Shown one piece after another: positions 25,823-33,064 of a stretch of 64,000 bases of DNA. Source of the DNA: Paenibacillus alba (lineage in GTDB: Bacteria; Bacillota; Bacilli; Paenibacillales; NBRC-103111); contig NZ_JABMKZ010000019.1 of assembly GCF_013204855.1 (NCBI RefSeq), positions 1 to 64,000 of the forward strand, given 5' to 3'. The notes under the pieces are model-generated. The model searched no databases. It saw only the letters and a program-made list of their open reading frames with translations, and was not told where the DNA came from. The number at the start of each line of letters is the position of its first letter. The stretch's first letter is position 1. The translations under genes and the position numbers were made by a program.

Positions 25823-26017
25823 TTAGTATACCATATCAGCTAGCCATACTGGAAATACGATGAAAGCACGGGAATGGCCGAAATCTATAGAAAAATGATG
25901 GAAATGAGCAGTCGTTTCAATGAAGCCGTGAGCCGCGTCTTTTTCATAAGCTCGCACCACCTTTCCTTCATGCACAAAAGTTTGCCTAGGGCAACTTTTG
26001 GGGTTTAAGAGGATCAT
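25823..26017 (-). CDS. Doubtful small ORF upstream of asnB
   Basis: A 64-codon frame between the ecfT terminator and asnB. The C-terminal half (HGFIETTAHFHHFSIDFGHSRAFIVFPVW) looks protein-like. The ribosome binding site AAAGGGG nearly touches the ATG, which is poor spacing, and a hairpin (CAAAAGTT/AACTTTTG, 25975-26000) lies inside its 5' part. It may instead be part of the asnB upstream region. The roughly 350 bases around it hold nothing else recognised. Confidence 0.3.
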   Translation of the reverse strand: MILLNPKSCPRQTFVHEGKVVRAYEKDAAHGFIETTAHFHHFSIDFGHSRAFIVFPVWLADMVY

Positions 26018-26113
26018 TCCCCTTTCTGTAGGATATGCTTATGGCTGAGGATTGGTGCCTTCCTTTTGGCGAGATGCTTTTCATAGGCCAGCGGTGAGAG
26101 TCCGATTATGCAC

Positions 26114-26144
26114 AAAAAAAGCCCATCCCTCATAGGATGGACTT
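26114..26144 (-). terminator. Terminator of the ECF transporter operon
   Basis: A ten-bp stem (26119-26128 with 26135-26144, one wobble) is followed on the minus strand by seven T's. It lies 87 bases after the ecfT stop. Confidence 0.8.
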
Positions 26145-26230
26145 CTATCATGTCAAATCATTTTCCACTCACAAACCGCAGTAATTTTCCTCTACCCTTT
26201 CCTTGCATGTTGATGCTGCCCTTCCCCAGC

Positions 26231-27022
26231 TTAAATAATGGCTCCATAAATGCAGATGGCAATACTTACAATCAGTACTGCAATGTCTGATTTTCCAATT
26301 GTGTATTCCCGTATAGCAGTCCGGCCAATGTCTCCGCGATATCCACGAGATTCCATCGCAATCGCCAAATCCTTTGCCCGCTGAATAGATAACACAAAAA
26401 GGGGAATCAGCATAGGTATAACCCCCCCGAATCGTGCCAGGGCACCTTTTCGGTGGAATCCGCCACCTCTTGCTGTTTGCGCTTTACGAATGGTGTCGAA
26501 TTCCTCGAACAGCAGCGGAACGAAACGCAAAGCAATAGAGAACATGGTAACCGCATCATGGACAGGAATCTTCCATTTTTTTAAAGGCTCACACAGCTTT
26601 TCCATCCCCTCAGCCAATTCAATCGGGGAGGTGGTTCGAACGAGTAGAGATAAGACGATCACAACACCCGCAATCTGCTCACACATTAGAATACCGGAAA
26701 CAATCCCTTCATGCGTAAAGCTCAACCACCACCAGTGGATCACTTCGTCTCCAGGATTAAGGTTAAGTACGGCATGAAAGATCATTGTCGTCAGGAAGAA
26801 AAAGCTCAGCGAGAGTAATGTCCATCCAAAGGTGCTCCATCGAAGCTTGGCGGCGGACCAAAGCATGACTAAGATCAGTATCTGAGCCGTCTTAAGAACA
26901 GGTGAGTGATGGATCAGCAAGCTTAGTCCGAATAACGAAAACGCTGCTATTTTGATGCGGGGATCCCACTGTTCTATCCAAGAGTTTCGTTTCTCGTAAA
27001 TTAAATAGCCGCTTGTGGACAT
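26231..27022 (-). CDS. ECF transporter transmembrane component EcfT
   Basis: A 263-residue protein with about five hydrophobic segments. It has the two ARG-type coupling motifs expected in EcfT: ARGGG (in RKAQTARGGGFHRKG) and ESRGY (in AMESRGYRGD), which contact the ATPases. The start at 27022 has GAGGAAT eight bases upstream and overlaps the preceding ATPase gene by 22 bases. It links the two ATPases to the substrate-binding S component encoded first in the operon. Confidence 0.9.
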   Translation of the reverse strand: MSTSGYLIYEKRNSWIEQWDPRIKIAAFSLFGLSLLIHHSPVLKTAQILILVMLWSAAKLRWSTFGWTLLSLSFFFLTTMIFHAVLNLNPGDEVIHWWWLSFTHEGIVSGILMCEQIAGVVIVLSLLVRTTSPIELAEGMEKLCEPLKKWKIPVHDAVTMFSIALRFVPLLFEEFDTIRKAQTARGGGFHRKGALARFGGVIPMLIPLFVLSIQRAKDLAIAMESRGYRGDIGRTAIREYTIGKSDIAVLIVSIAICIYGAII

Positions 27023-27885
27023 GGGACATTCCTCACTAAGATAGATTGACTTGCTTTCGCCATTTCTTCCATAAGCCATGGACGGCTTATGTTGATGCCG
27101 TGAGTTTCATAGATCCACCTTCGGAGTGTAAGAGCAGGCGGTTCCTCCCAGCCGAACAAAGACCGCAGGGATTCATTGGCAAGATGCTCTTCTGGCGCTC
27201 CGTCTGCTGCGAATAAACCCTGATGAAGGGCAAGCATACGTGGAGCGTGCTCCAGAATCTCCTCCAGCTGATGACTGACCCAAATTACTGTTGTTCCCTG
27301 CTCATTAAGGTTCTTTAGTAGTTCAAACAAAGCAATCCTGGAAGACATATCTAGGCCAGCAGTCGGTTCATCCAATAGCAATACCTTGGGTTCCAGCACT
27401 AAGACACCTGCTATGGCTGCTCTTCGTTTCTCCCCACCACTTAGTTCTAGCGGGCTTCGTTGTGAGAAGGCAGAATCCTGCATGCCTACAGCATCCAAAG
27501 CCTGCCGAATTTTAGTCTCCTTCTCTTTTGCGCTTAATTTGGTATGACGAAGACCAAACCCAACATCCTCCGCTACCGTTGGGGCAAATAATTGATGTTC
27601 GGGATATTGAAATACATAACCGATCTGATCGAATAGTTCTGGTCTTTTATTCAAGTGAGGATTAATCCCATCAAGCTCTATGATGCCATCCGTCGGCTGA
27701 GTAAAACCTTTTAATAATTGCAGAAAAGTTGACTTGCCACTTCCAGACAAGCCAGCAATGGCAACCTTGGAACCTGGTTCAATGGTTACATCAAGCCCCT
27801 TCAAAACATAGGAGGAAAGATCGATCATCTCTCTCTTTCTTGGTTTACCATGCCGGAAGCGTATATCCGTTAATTTGATTTGCAT
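27001..27885 (-). CDS. ECF transporter ATPase (EcfA, second copy)
   Basis: A 294-residue ABC ATPase with Walker A GLSGSGKST, signature LSGGEKRR, Walker B VLLLDEPTAGLD and VSHQ. The ATG at 27885 has GGAGGAGG seven bases upstream; the frame is open to 27996 but lies in the preceding gene. It overlaps that gene by 16 bases, so translation is coupled. It pairs with the other EcfA as a heterodimer driving the importer. Confidence 0.9.
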   Translation of the reverse strand: MQIKLTDIRFRHGKPRKREMIDLSSYVLKGLDVTIEPGSKVAIAGLSGSGKSTFLQLLKGFTQPTDGIIELDGINPHLNKRPELFDQIGYVFQYPEHQLFAPTVAEDVGFGLRHTKLSAKEKETKIRQALDAVGMQDSAFSQRSPLELSGGEKRRAAIAGVLVLEPKVLLLDEPTAGLDMSSRIALFELLKNLNEQGTTVIWVSHQLEEILEHAPRMLALHQGLFAADGAPEEHLANESLRSLFGWEEPPALTLRRWIYETHGINISRPWLMEEMAKASQSILVRNVPCPQAAI

Positions 27886-28703
27886 AGCAACCTCCTCCAT
27901 TCCTCCACATTGGCCACATCTATATCGCCAGTTTGAACCCCGTCTTTCTCCAGCATGAGTGTCAGCCTGTTCAAATAAGGGAGCTCCAGACCACAAGACT
28001 CCAATAGCTCTGGTTGTCTCCAGAGTTCCTCAGGTGTCCCCATCGCACGAATGCGTCCTTCAGAGAATAAAACCCAACGGTCTGCCGCCATCACTTCCTC
28101 CATATGATGAGTCACATAGATGATGGAAAAGGGTCGAAGGCGGCGGGCTTCAGCTAAAGAAGTGACGAACTGCTTTCGGGCAGATGGATCAAGCATGGAC
28201 GTCGCTTCATCTAGGATGAGATATTCAGGTCCGATGGCTAGTACAGCGGCAAGCGCAAGCTTCTGCTTTTCCCCTCCTGATAATTGAGCAACAAGTCGGT
28301 CCACTTCTACGTTCAGACCGGCTGTCCGAAGCGCCCATTGTATTCGGGAAGCCATACTCTCTCGAGGCCAACTGAAGTTGGATAAGCCAAATGCAATATC
28401 TTCACCGACCGTGAATCCAACCTGCTGATTTTCTGGATTTTGGAATACCATTTGCACCTTGCGCCGGATAGATGGAATAGAGGCTTGATCCTCCGTGCTT
28501 AACTCATCTACTGTTATAGTACCTTTTTGAGGCAGCTCTATACCGTTTAAAAGTCTTGACAATGAAGATTTTCCCGAGCCATTAGGCCCGAGAAAAGCAA
28601 CAAATTCATTCTCTGGTATATCCAGGCTTACATTTTGCAAAGCCCATCTAGGAGTATCCTCGTAATCGGAGTAGGAGAAGAAAACATCATGGATACGAAT
28701 CAT
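27870..28703 (-). CDS. ECF transporter ATPase (EcfA, first copy)
   Basis: A 277-residue ABC ATPase with Walker A GPNGSGKSS, Q-loop FQNPENQQVGFTVGEDIAFGL, signature LSGGEKQK, Walker B LILDEATSMLD and VTHH. The Glu-Asn-Gln stretch after the Q-loop is usual in EcfA proteins. AAGGGGGAT precedes the ATG at 28703. It sits 31 bases after the putative desulfidase gene in one transcription unit. Confidence 0.9.
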   Translation of the reverse strand: MIRIHDVFFSYSDYEDTPRWALQNVSLDIPENEFVAFLGPNGSGKSSLSRLLNGIELPQKGTITVDELSTEDQASIPSIRRKVQMVFQNPENQQVGFTVGEDIAFGLSNFSWPRESMASRIQWALRTAGLNVEVDRLVAQLSGGEKQKLALAAVLAIGPEYLILDEATSMLDPSARKQFVTSLAEARRLRPFSIIYVTHHMEEVMAADRWVLFSEGRIRAMGTPEELWRQPELLESCGLELPYLNRLTLMLEKDGVQTGDIDVANVEEWRRLLCKSN

Positions 28704-28734
28704 TTGAGCATCCCCCTTATGTCTATCGTCATAG

Positions 28735-29226
28735 TTAGCGTTGAGCTCCAGGGATTTCTCCAAATACACTTTTGGAATCCGATGGATCGAATAATCCTTC
28801 GGACGTATTAGGTATTTGCCAGAAAAAGTTTATATCTAAGCCGAATTCATCTGAAATTTCATGAAAATCTCGCATAAATATACCTTTTCCCGGATCACAG
28901 GAAGGACTGTCCGAAATGCCAATGCCACCTACGATTTCGTATCCATAGTCTTGGTAGACCTTTAGCTGCTCAATCACCGGAAGAAGAATCTTTCGATTAT
29001 GGGCATGGAATTCCGGCGTATCGTATTCTTCGACTGTCATTGGGGGCCGTTCTGGACCTAGAAATGTAAATTCTGGACAAGGCAGTTGAAAAATGCCATA
29101 CCCTTGATCATTTGCCCAATCGACAGCTGATTTCATTACTCCAGGACTTCTTGCTTCTCCTGCCACGACAGCGTTCTGATTAATCACACAGTGAGACACA
29201 ACGACGATTTGTTTATTACGCTGCAT
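28735..29226 (-). CDS. TudS-related putative desulfidase (CD3072-like)
   Basis: A 163-residue protein. Three cysteines are placed as in the DUF523/TudS group: C13 in VVSHCVINQN, C50 in QLPCPEFTFLG and C110 in SDSPSCDPGKG. In thiouracil desulfidase TudS such cysteines bind a 4Fe-4S cluster that removes sulfur from the substrate. The adjacent S component and ATPases suggest that the imported compound is thiolated and desulfurated inside the cell (inference). The ATG at 29226 overlaps the S-component gene by 11 bases and has AAAGGTGA upstream. Confidence 0.65.
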   Translation of the reverse strand: MQRNKQIVVVSHCVINQNAVVAGEARSPGVMKSAVDWANDQGYGIFQLPCPEFTFLGPERPPMTVEEYDTPEFHAHNRKILLPVIEQLKVYQDYGYEIVGGIGISDSPSCDPGKGIFMRDFHEISDEFGLDINFFWQIPNTSEGLFDPSDSKSVFGEIPGAQR

Positions 29227-29794
29227 AGGAGTCACCTTTTTTTCGAGTCGAGCGTTTTAATAAGGATTGGGGAATTCCTTTCAGAACATAGTAGATCAGC
29301 ACCGCAGACAATATTTTATCAACCAAGTTATCCCATAGTCTTGGGAAGAATGCAGCTGCGAATACACTAGTGCCCGCATTTTTCAACCAAAGCACGAAGA
29401 TATCCTGCGCACCGCCTGTCAGTCCTCCGAATACGGCAACAGCAATTAAGGTACCTACAACCGGGCATAGGACACCAAGAACAAGTCCTGACACAATGGC
29501 CGTTTTTAATGTATAACCGAATTTAGTTGCCGCAAATCCAATAATGAGTCCAACAATAATATTGACTATGGCGAATGGAATCGAGGTATACCCCGACGTA
29601 ACTCCTAATACTAAATTAGTAAGTAAGCCAACCAATGCTCCCCAATAAGGGCCATACAAAGCAGCAATAAAAATGGTGCCAATTACATCAAGGAAGAGAA
29701 AAGGAATCTTTAGGTTGCCAATAACCGTTCCCGCGATCACATTGATCGCAACTGCAAGAGCACTGAGCGTTAGTATTAATGTTCTCTGATTCAT
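29216..29794 (-). CDS. ECF transporter S component (CD3073-like)
   Basis: A 192-residue protein with six hydrophobic segments and small-residue helix 1 (ALAVAINVIAGTVIGNLK), the surface by which S components dock on EcfT. It also has the YGPYWGALVGLLTNL stretch seen in many S components. It binds the transported molecule; the substrate is unknown. It is first in an operon S-desulfidase-EcfA-EcfA-EcfT behind a consensus promoter and a structured 150-base leader, so it is likely riboswitch- or attenuation-controlled (inference). Confidence 0.8.
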   Translation of the reverse strand: MNQRTLILTLSALAVAINVIAGTVIGNLKIPFLFLDVIGTIFIAALYGPYWGALVGLLTNLVLGVTSGYTSIPFAIVNIIVGLIIGFAATKFGYTLKTAIVSGLVLGVLCPVVGTLIAVAVFGGLTGGAQDIFVLWLKNAGTSVFAAAFFPRLWDNLVDKILSAVLIYYVLKGIPQSLLKRSTRKKGDSYAA

Positions 29795-29945
29795 ATATTA
29801 CCTCCGTCAATTTTAAGTTGAATAGCCGGTGAATAAGCAATTAAACTGAATTCCCCCTTTGTACATATACGAGCACTGCTGATTACCGGCTTGAATTCAG
29901 CGTCTCCGACGGATAACGTCAATTACAAGTAAACACATTAATTTA
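29795..29945 (-). ncRNA. Structured 5' leader of the ECF/desulfidase operon (candidate riboswitch)
   Basis: About 150 untranslated bases separate the promoter from the S-component ATG. In RNA order the leader has: two mutually exclusive GACG/CGTC hairpins (29920-29901); CTGAATTC (29900-29893) pairing with GAATTCAG (29853-29846); and GCCGGT (29890-29885) pairing with ACCGGC (29830-29825). The last two stems interleave, so they form a pseudoknot or alternatives. The GGAGG ribosome binding site lies at the end. It does not match a riboswitch class I can name. Confidence 0.5.
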
Positions 29946-29951
29946 CTTGCT

Positions 29952-29981
29952 ATTATATGGCGCTCATTTCTATAATGTCAA
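29952..29981 (-). promoter_or_regulatory. Consensus sigma-A promoter of the ECF operon
   Basis: TTGACA (29981-29976) and TATAAT (29957-29952) are separated by 18 bases on the minus strand. The predicted transcript starts near 29945. Confidence 0.8.
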
Positions 29982-30248
29982 TGGAGTCTATTGGAATAGT
30001 AGGAATTAACTTGAGTACTTACTTATATCACGTAAAAAAGTCAAGCATTGGTGCAGAATTTTGAACATTCAATAGAATAACATCCCGAGCTACAGTGGAT
30101 TTAGAAAAAGCAAAAGAGGCTGTCTCAAAAGTCGAAAATGACTGCGAGGGAGCCTCTTCTGTTTTAGAGGCTCCAACTGGTACCGTCTAACCGTAACTGC
30201 AAGTGCAACTGCCTATTTAACTGAAGCCCCAACCCTGTTGCCAAATTC

Positions 30249-30281
30249 CTGATTCCACTGGAATTACTCCAGTGGAATCAG
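30249..30281. repeat. Perfect 14-bp inverted repeat
   Basis: Arms 30249-30262 and 30268-30281 are perfectly complementary with a five-base loop. There is no T-run, so it is not a normal terminator. It adjoins the TGCA-module repeat. Confidence 0.8.
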
Positions 30282-30284
30282 AGT

Positions 30285-30533
30285 AAAACTGCAAAAGTGC
30301 AGGCTTTTTCAACAAAATCGCTAAAAAAATGATAAAACCTGCAATTATGCAGGAATTTATAGATTATTCTTCCTAAAACTAGAAAAATCTATCAAAAAGA
30401 TGCATATTTGCAGGAATTCAGGTTCTACAGGTAGATTCTGAGCAAAAAAGATGCATATTTGCAGGAATTTGATCCTGCAGTTGCTTCAAAGTCATCAAAA
30501 GATGAGCAATCTCAGGAATTCAGGTTCTGCAGA
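30285..30533 (+). repeat. Dispersed TGCA-module repeat, copy 1
   Basis: The modules are: CTGCAAAAGTGCAGG, then CTGCAATTATGCAGG, then twice AAGATGCATATTTGCAGGAATT, and a degraded third copy near 30500. The same modules in the same order recur at 36005-36185. Each contains a tiny CTGCA-N4-TGCAG palindrome. No coding potential. Confidence 0.75.
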
Positions 30534-30626
30534 CAAGGCTTCGAGGCTTGCCTAAAGTAAGCTTAGAGGTCGGGTGGCTTTCGCTTGCCCATAATTTGTT
30601 GAAGAAAGCGGGCGTAGACGCAAAAA

Positions 30627-30674
30627 GCAAAGGAGTTAAGCACATGAAAGCCGCTTAACTCCTTTGCACTTTTT
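30627..30674. terminator. Bidirectional terminator inside the element
   Basis: Perfect 15-bp arms (30627-30641 and 30653-30667) are flanked by A5 on the left and T5 on the right. It could end the PBP transcript coming from 32854 as well as any plus-strand read-through. Confidence 0.75.
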
Positions 30675-30784
30675 AAAAAATCATTTTTCTGAATGGCAGC
30701 CATGTCCTAAAAGTCATTAGTTCTTACTTTTGGGACGGCCTCTTCCATAACATCCAAAGCTAACGATGCGCGCCCCGGATCCCT

Positions 30785-32854
30785 TCACCAAGGCTTCTTC
30801 CCACCGCCCATTTTCGTCAAAATGCCATCATTCGCCGCATCATAAGCCTGAAATATCTTGGCGGCAATCGGTGAAGCTCCGTAGCGTCCGAAGCCGCCTT
30901 CAGGGACGACAACCGCCACGGCAAGCTTGGGGTTCTCGACCGGGGCAAAAGCAATAAATACGGCATTTTCTACTTTGCCACCCGCCACATCCTGCGTGGA
31001 TGTTCCCGTTTTGCGTGCCACATTAAAAGGCAGATCTTCAATCCCCTCAGCACTGCTCTTCATACCGTGGATGATCGTATTCCAGTCTGTATTAGAGAAT
31101 TCAGAAGACGAGTCTTCGATCACCTCAGGTACAATCTTCTGAACTAATTCACCCTTGTAGTCGCGAATCTCATCTACAAAAAGAGGCTTCATCCGTTTGC
31201 CGCGACTTGCCAATGTAGCTGTATACTGAGCAAGCTGAAGGGTTGTTGTTTTCTCATTTTGTCCCCATGAAGCATACACCATGGCTGATTGGTAGCTGTC
31301 TTTTTGAGCATTTTTTATAAAATCGTTGCTGCCTGCAAACTCACCTGGCAGACCGCTTCCGGTTGTAACGCCCATTCCAAACTTGGCCAAATATTCCGCC
31401 CATTTCGCCGTTACAGCCGGTTTCTCTCGGCCGTATTTGTCCCAGAATGGAATCCCGATCTTCTCGGACATGAACGTGTTCGACGAGTGTTCAATAGCTT
31501 CAGCCGCATCCATAGAGCCATAAGCTGCTTTGCCTGAATTGGTAATCGTGCTGGCGCCGCCCTTGCCGAAGCTGAACGAGCCTGAGTCGTAATAGCTTTT
31601 CTCATATCCATTGAAAAACTTTTCCTTGAGACCTATCAGAACAGTCAGCGGTTTGATCGTGGAACCCATAAACACAATGGAAGAAGGATGCTTCGCATTC
31701 TCTTTTTCATCCGGATATTTCGACTTGGCATTCTTGATCGTTCCATTCGAAATATACGTTTCGATTTCCTTATAGGTGCTCGACAGCATGCCTCCCGTCC
31801 ATGAATTCGCATCATAGTCCGGATAGTTCGCCATCGTGACGACGCGTCCTGTATCCACTTCCATAGCCACCGCAAAACCGGAGGAAGCCTTCATCCCAAC
31901 CTTCATATACTCATCGTTCGCATGGGTCGGGCTGCGCAAATATTTGATATGCTCCTCCAAAATTCGCTCTGCTGCTTTCTGGATATCTTTGTTGATGGAC
32001 AGAAAGAGATTATTTCCTTTCACAGGGGCTCTCACGTCAGCTCGGCCTGTAATTCGCATCACCGCATCAACGGGATATACTTTTTCACCATTTTTACCTC
32101 GAAGTTCATTCTGATACATTCTTTCGATCCCGTCGAAGCCAACATTTTCTGATAAAAGATAGTCTTTGCCTTCCGGGCTGTCCTTGTACATATTCTGCGC
32201 AGTTTGTGTGGAGTATTTATTCAAGTAGCCAATAAGTTGAGTCGCAATTGTCGTAACACCATCATCATCCATTTCGTAAGTACGAATGCTTTCTTCGGTT
32301 ACTTCCAACCATTTGAATTCATCCCGACGCTCGAGCAAATAAGCGATTTCTTCTTTAGATAAATCGGATTTGATTTTACGAGGCACCCAATTATAGCTTG
32401 GAGCCTTTGTCTCATTTTGATTAATATCGTATCCCAGATCCATCGCGATAACGATCTCTTCTGGCGTAGGGCTCACGGAGTTGGGCTTGGCGTACTTATC
32501 AAAAACATCGCTCTTCAATCGTCGAGCTAGGGTAATAACCTGATCTTCATTCTGTTGACCGGGTTCAACTCGGAAAAATAAGGACTGTACGGGAATGGTA
32601 TAGGCCAGAGGGGATTTCTTGGAGTCATAGATGTTGCCGCGAATCGGCGCAATGCTGATCGGTTTGGTGCCGTTTCTATTTTCTGCTGCTTTTAAATCTT
32701 TGGCTTGAACGAATTGCAAAATCGCTAAACGCCCAATTAAGATGGAAAACAAGGCAAACATGATAAAGAAAAAGATATTAATCCGAAACGAAAAGTGGCG
32801 CTTTCTCGTAATTTCATTCCTCTTCGGATCATCCAGGATGGATGATTTCATCAA
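30785..32854 (-). CDS. Class B penicillin-binding protein, paralogue 1
   Basis: A 689-residue transpeptidase. A single TM anchor lies at about 24-46, then a PBP dimerisation domain, then the catalytic domain with all three motifs: S398-T-I-K401, S457-S-N459 and K615-T-G617. It cross-links peptidoglycan outside the membrane. It is close to the PBP2/PbpA-type proteins used for elongation or spore outgrowth. It is about the same length as, and highly similar to, its neighbour at 33065-35134, with near-identical N- and C-termini, so the pair arose by tandem duplication. A terminator between them means separate transcription. Confidence 0.9.
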   Translation of the reverse strand: MMKSSILDDPKRNEITRKRHFSFRINIFFFIMFALFSILIGRLAILQFVQAKDLKAAENRNGTKPISIAPIRGNIYDSKKSPLAYTIPVQSLFFRVEPGQQNEDQVITLARRLKSDVFDKYAKPNSVSPTPEEIVIAMDLGYDINQNETKAPSYNWVPRKIKSDLSKEEIAYLLERRDEFKWLEVTEESIRTYEMDDDGVTTIATQLIGYLNKYSTQTAQNMYKDSPEGKDYLLSENVGFDGIERMYQNELRGKNGEKVYPVDAVMRITGRADVRAPVKGNNLFLSINKDIQKAAERILEEHIKYLRSPTHANDEYMKVGMKASSGFAVAMEVDTGRVVTMANYPDYDANSWTGGMLSSTYKEIETYISNGTIKNAKSKYPDEKENAKHPSSIVFMGSTIKPLTVLIGLKEKFFNGYEKSYYDSGSFSFGKGGASTITNSGKAAYGSMDAAEAIEHSSNTFMSEKIGIPFWDKYGREKPAVTAKWAEYLAKFGMGVTTGSGLPGEFAGSNDFIKNAQKDSYQSAMVYASWGQNEKTTTLQLAQYTATLASRGKRMKPLFVDEIRDYKGELVQKIVPEVIEDSSSEFSNTDWNTIIHGMKSSAEGIEDLPFNVARKTGTSTQDVAGGKVENAVFIAFAPVENPKLAVAVVVPEGGFGRYGASPIAAKIFQAYDAANDGILTKMGGGKKPW

Positions 32855-33020
32855 TTCTCAAATCCTTTCTTACGTTCCTGCTGGCTGTTCCAACAGAGCG
32901 AAAATGTGCATAATTTAAAAGACGATTATTATTACCTAAAAGTTCACTCTTATTGAAAAAAATGTATGAGAATACCGTTCATATATAGCTGAGCAAACGC
33001 TGGGGCAACGGACTAGACGC

Positions 33021-33052
33021 AAAAAAAGAAGCTTGGTGAGCCAAGCTTCTTT
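33021..33052 (-). terminator. Terminator of PBP paralogue 2
   Basis: A perfect 12-bp stem (33025-33036 with 33041-33052), four-base loop, and T-run on the minus strand (33027-33021), just after the stop at 33065. Confidence 0.88.
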
Positions 33053-33064
33053 CTTTAACTTCAA

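Larger units (their letters stand above)
30114..30744. mobile_element. 631-bp non-coding element with inverted ends (MITE-like or IS remnant)
   Basis: The left end AAGAGGCTGTCTCAAAAGT (30114-30132) matches the right end (30726-30744, reverse strand) in 17 of 19 positions. The interior has no credible ORF. It contains a 9-bp hairpin (30149-30174), a 14-bp hairpin (30249-30281), a TGCA-module repeat (30285-30533) and a 15-bp terminator-like hairpin (30627-30667). Ends of this GGCTGTCCCAAAAGT type recall those of some Firmicute insertion sequences. No target duplication is evident. It lies between the ECF promoter and a PBP gene. Confidence 0.6.

Noticed and set aside
32881-33020. Search for a forespore-type promoter before PBP paralogue 1
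   Set aside because: No convincing sigma-F/G or sigma-A motif pair could be recognised, so no promoter is called.
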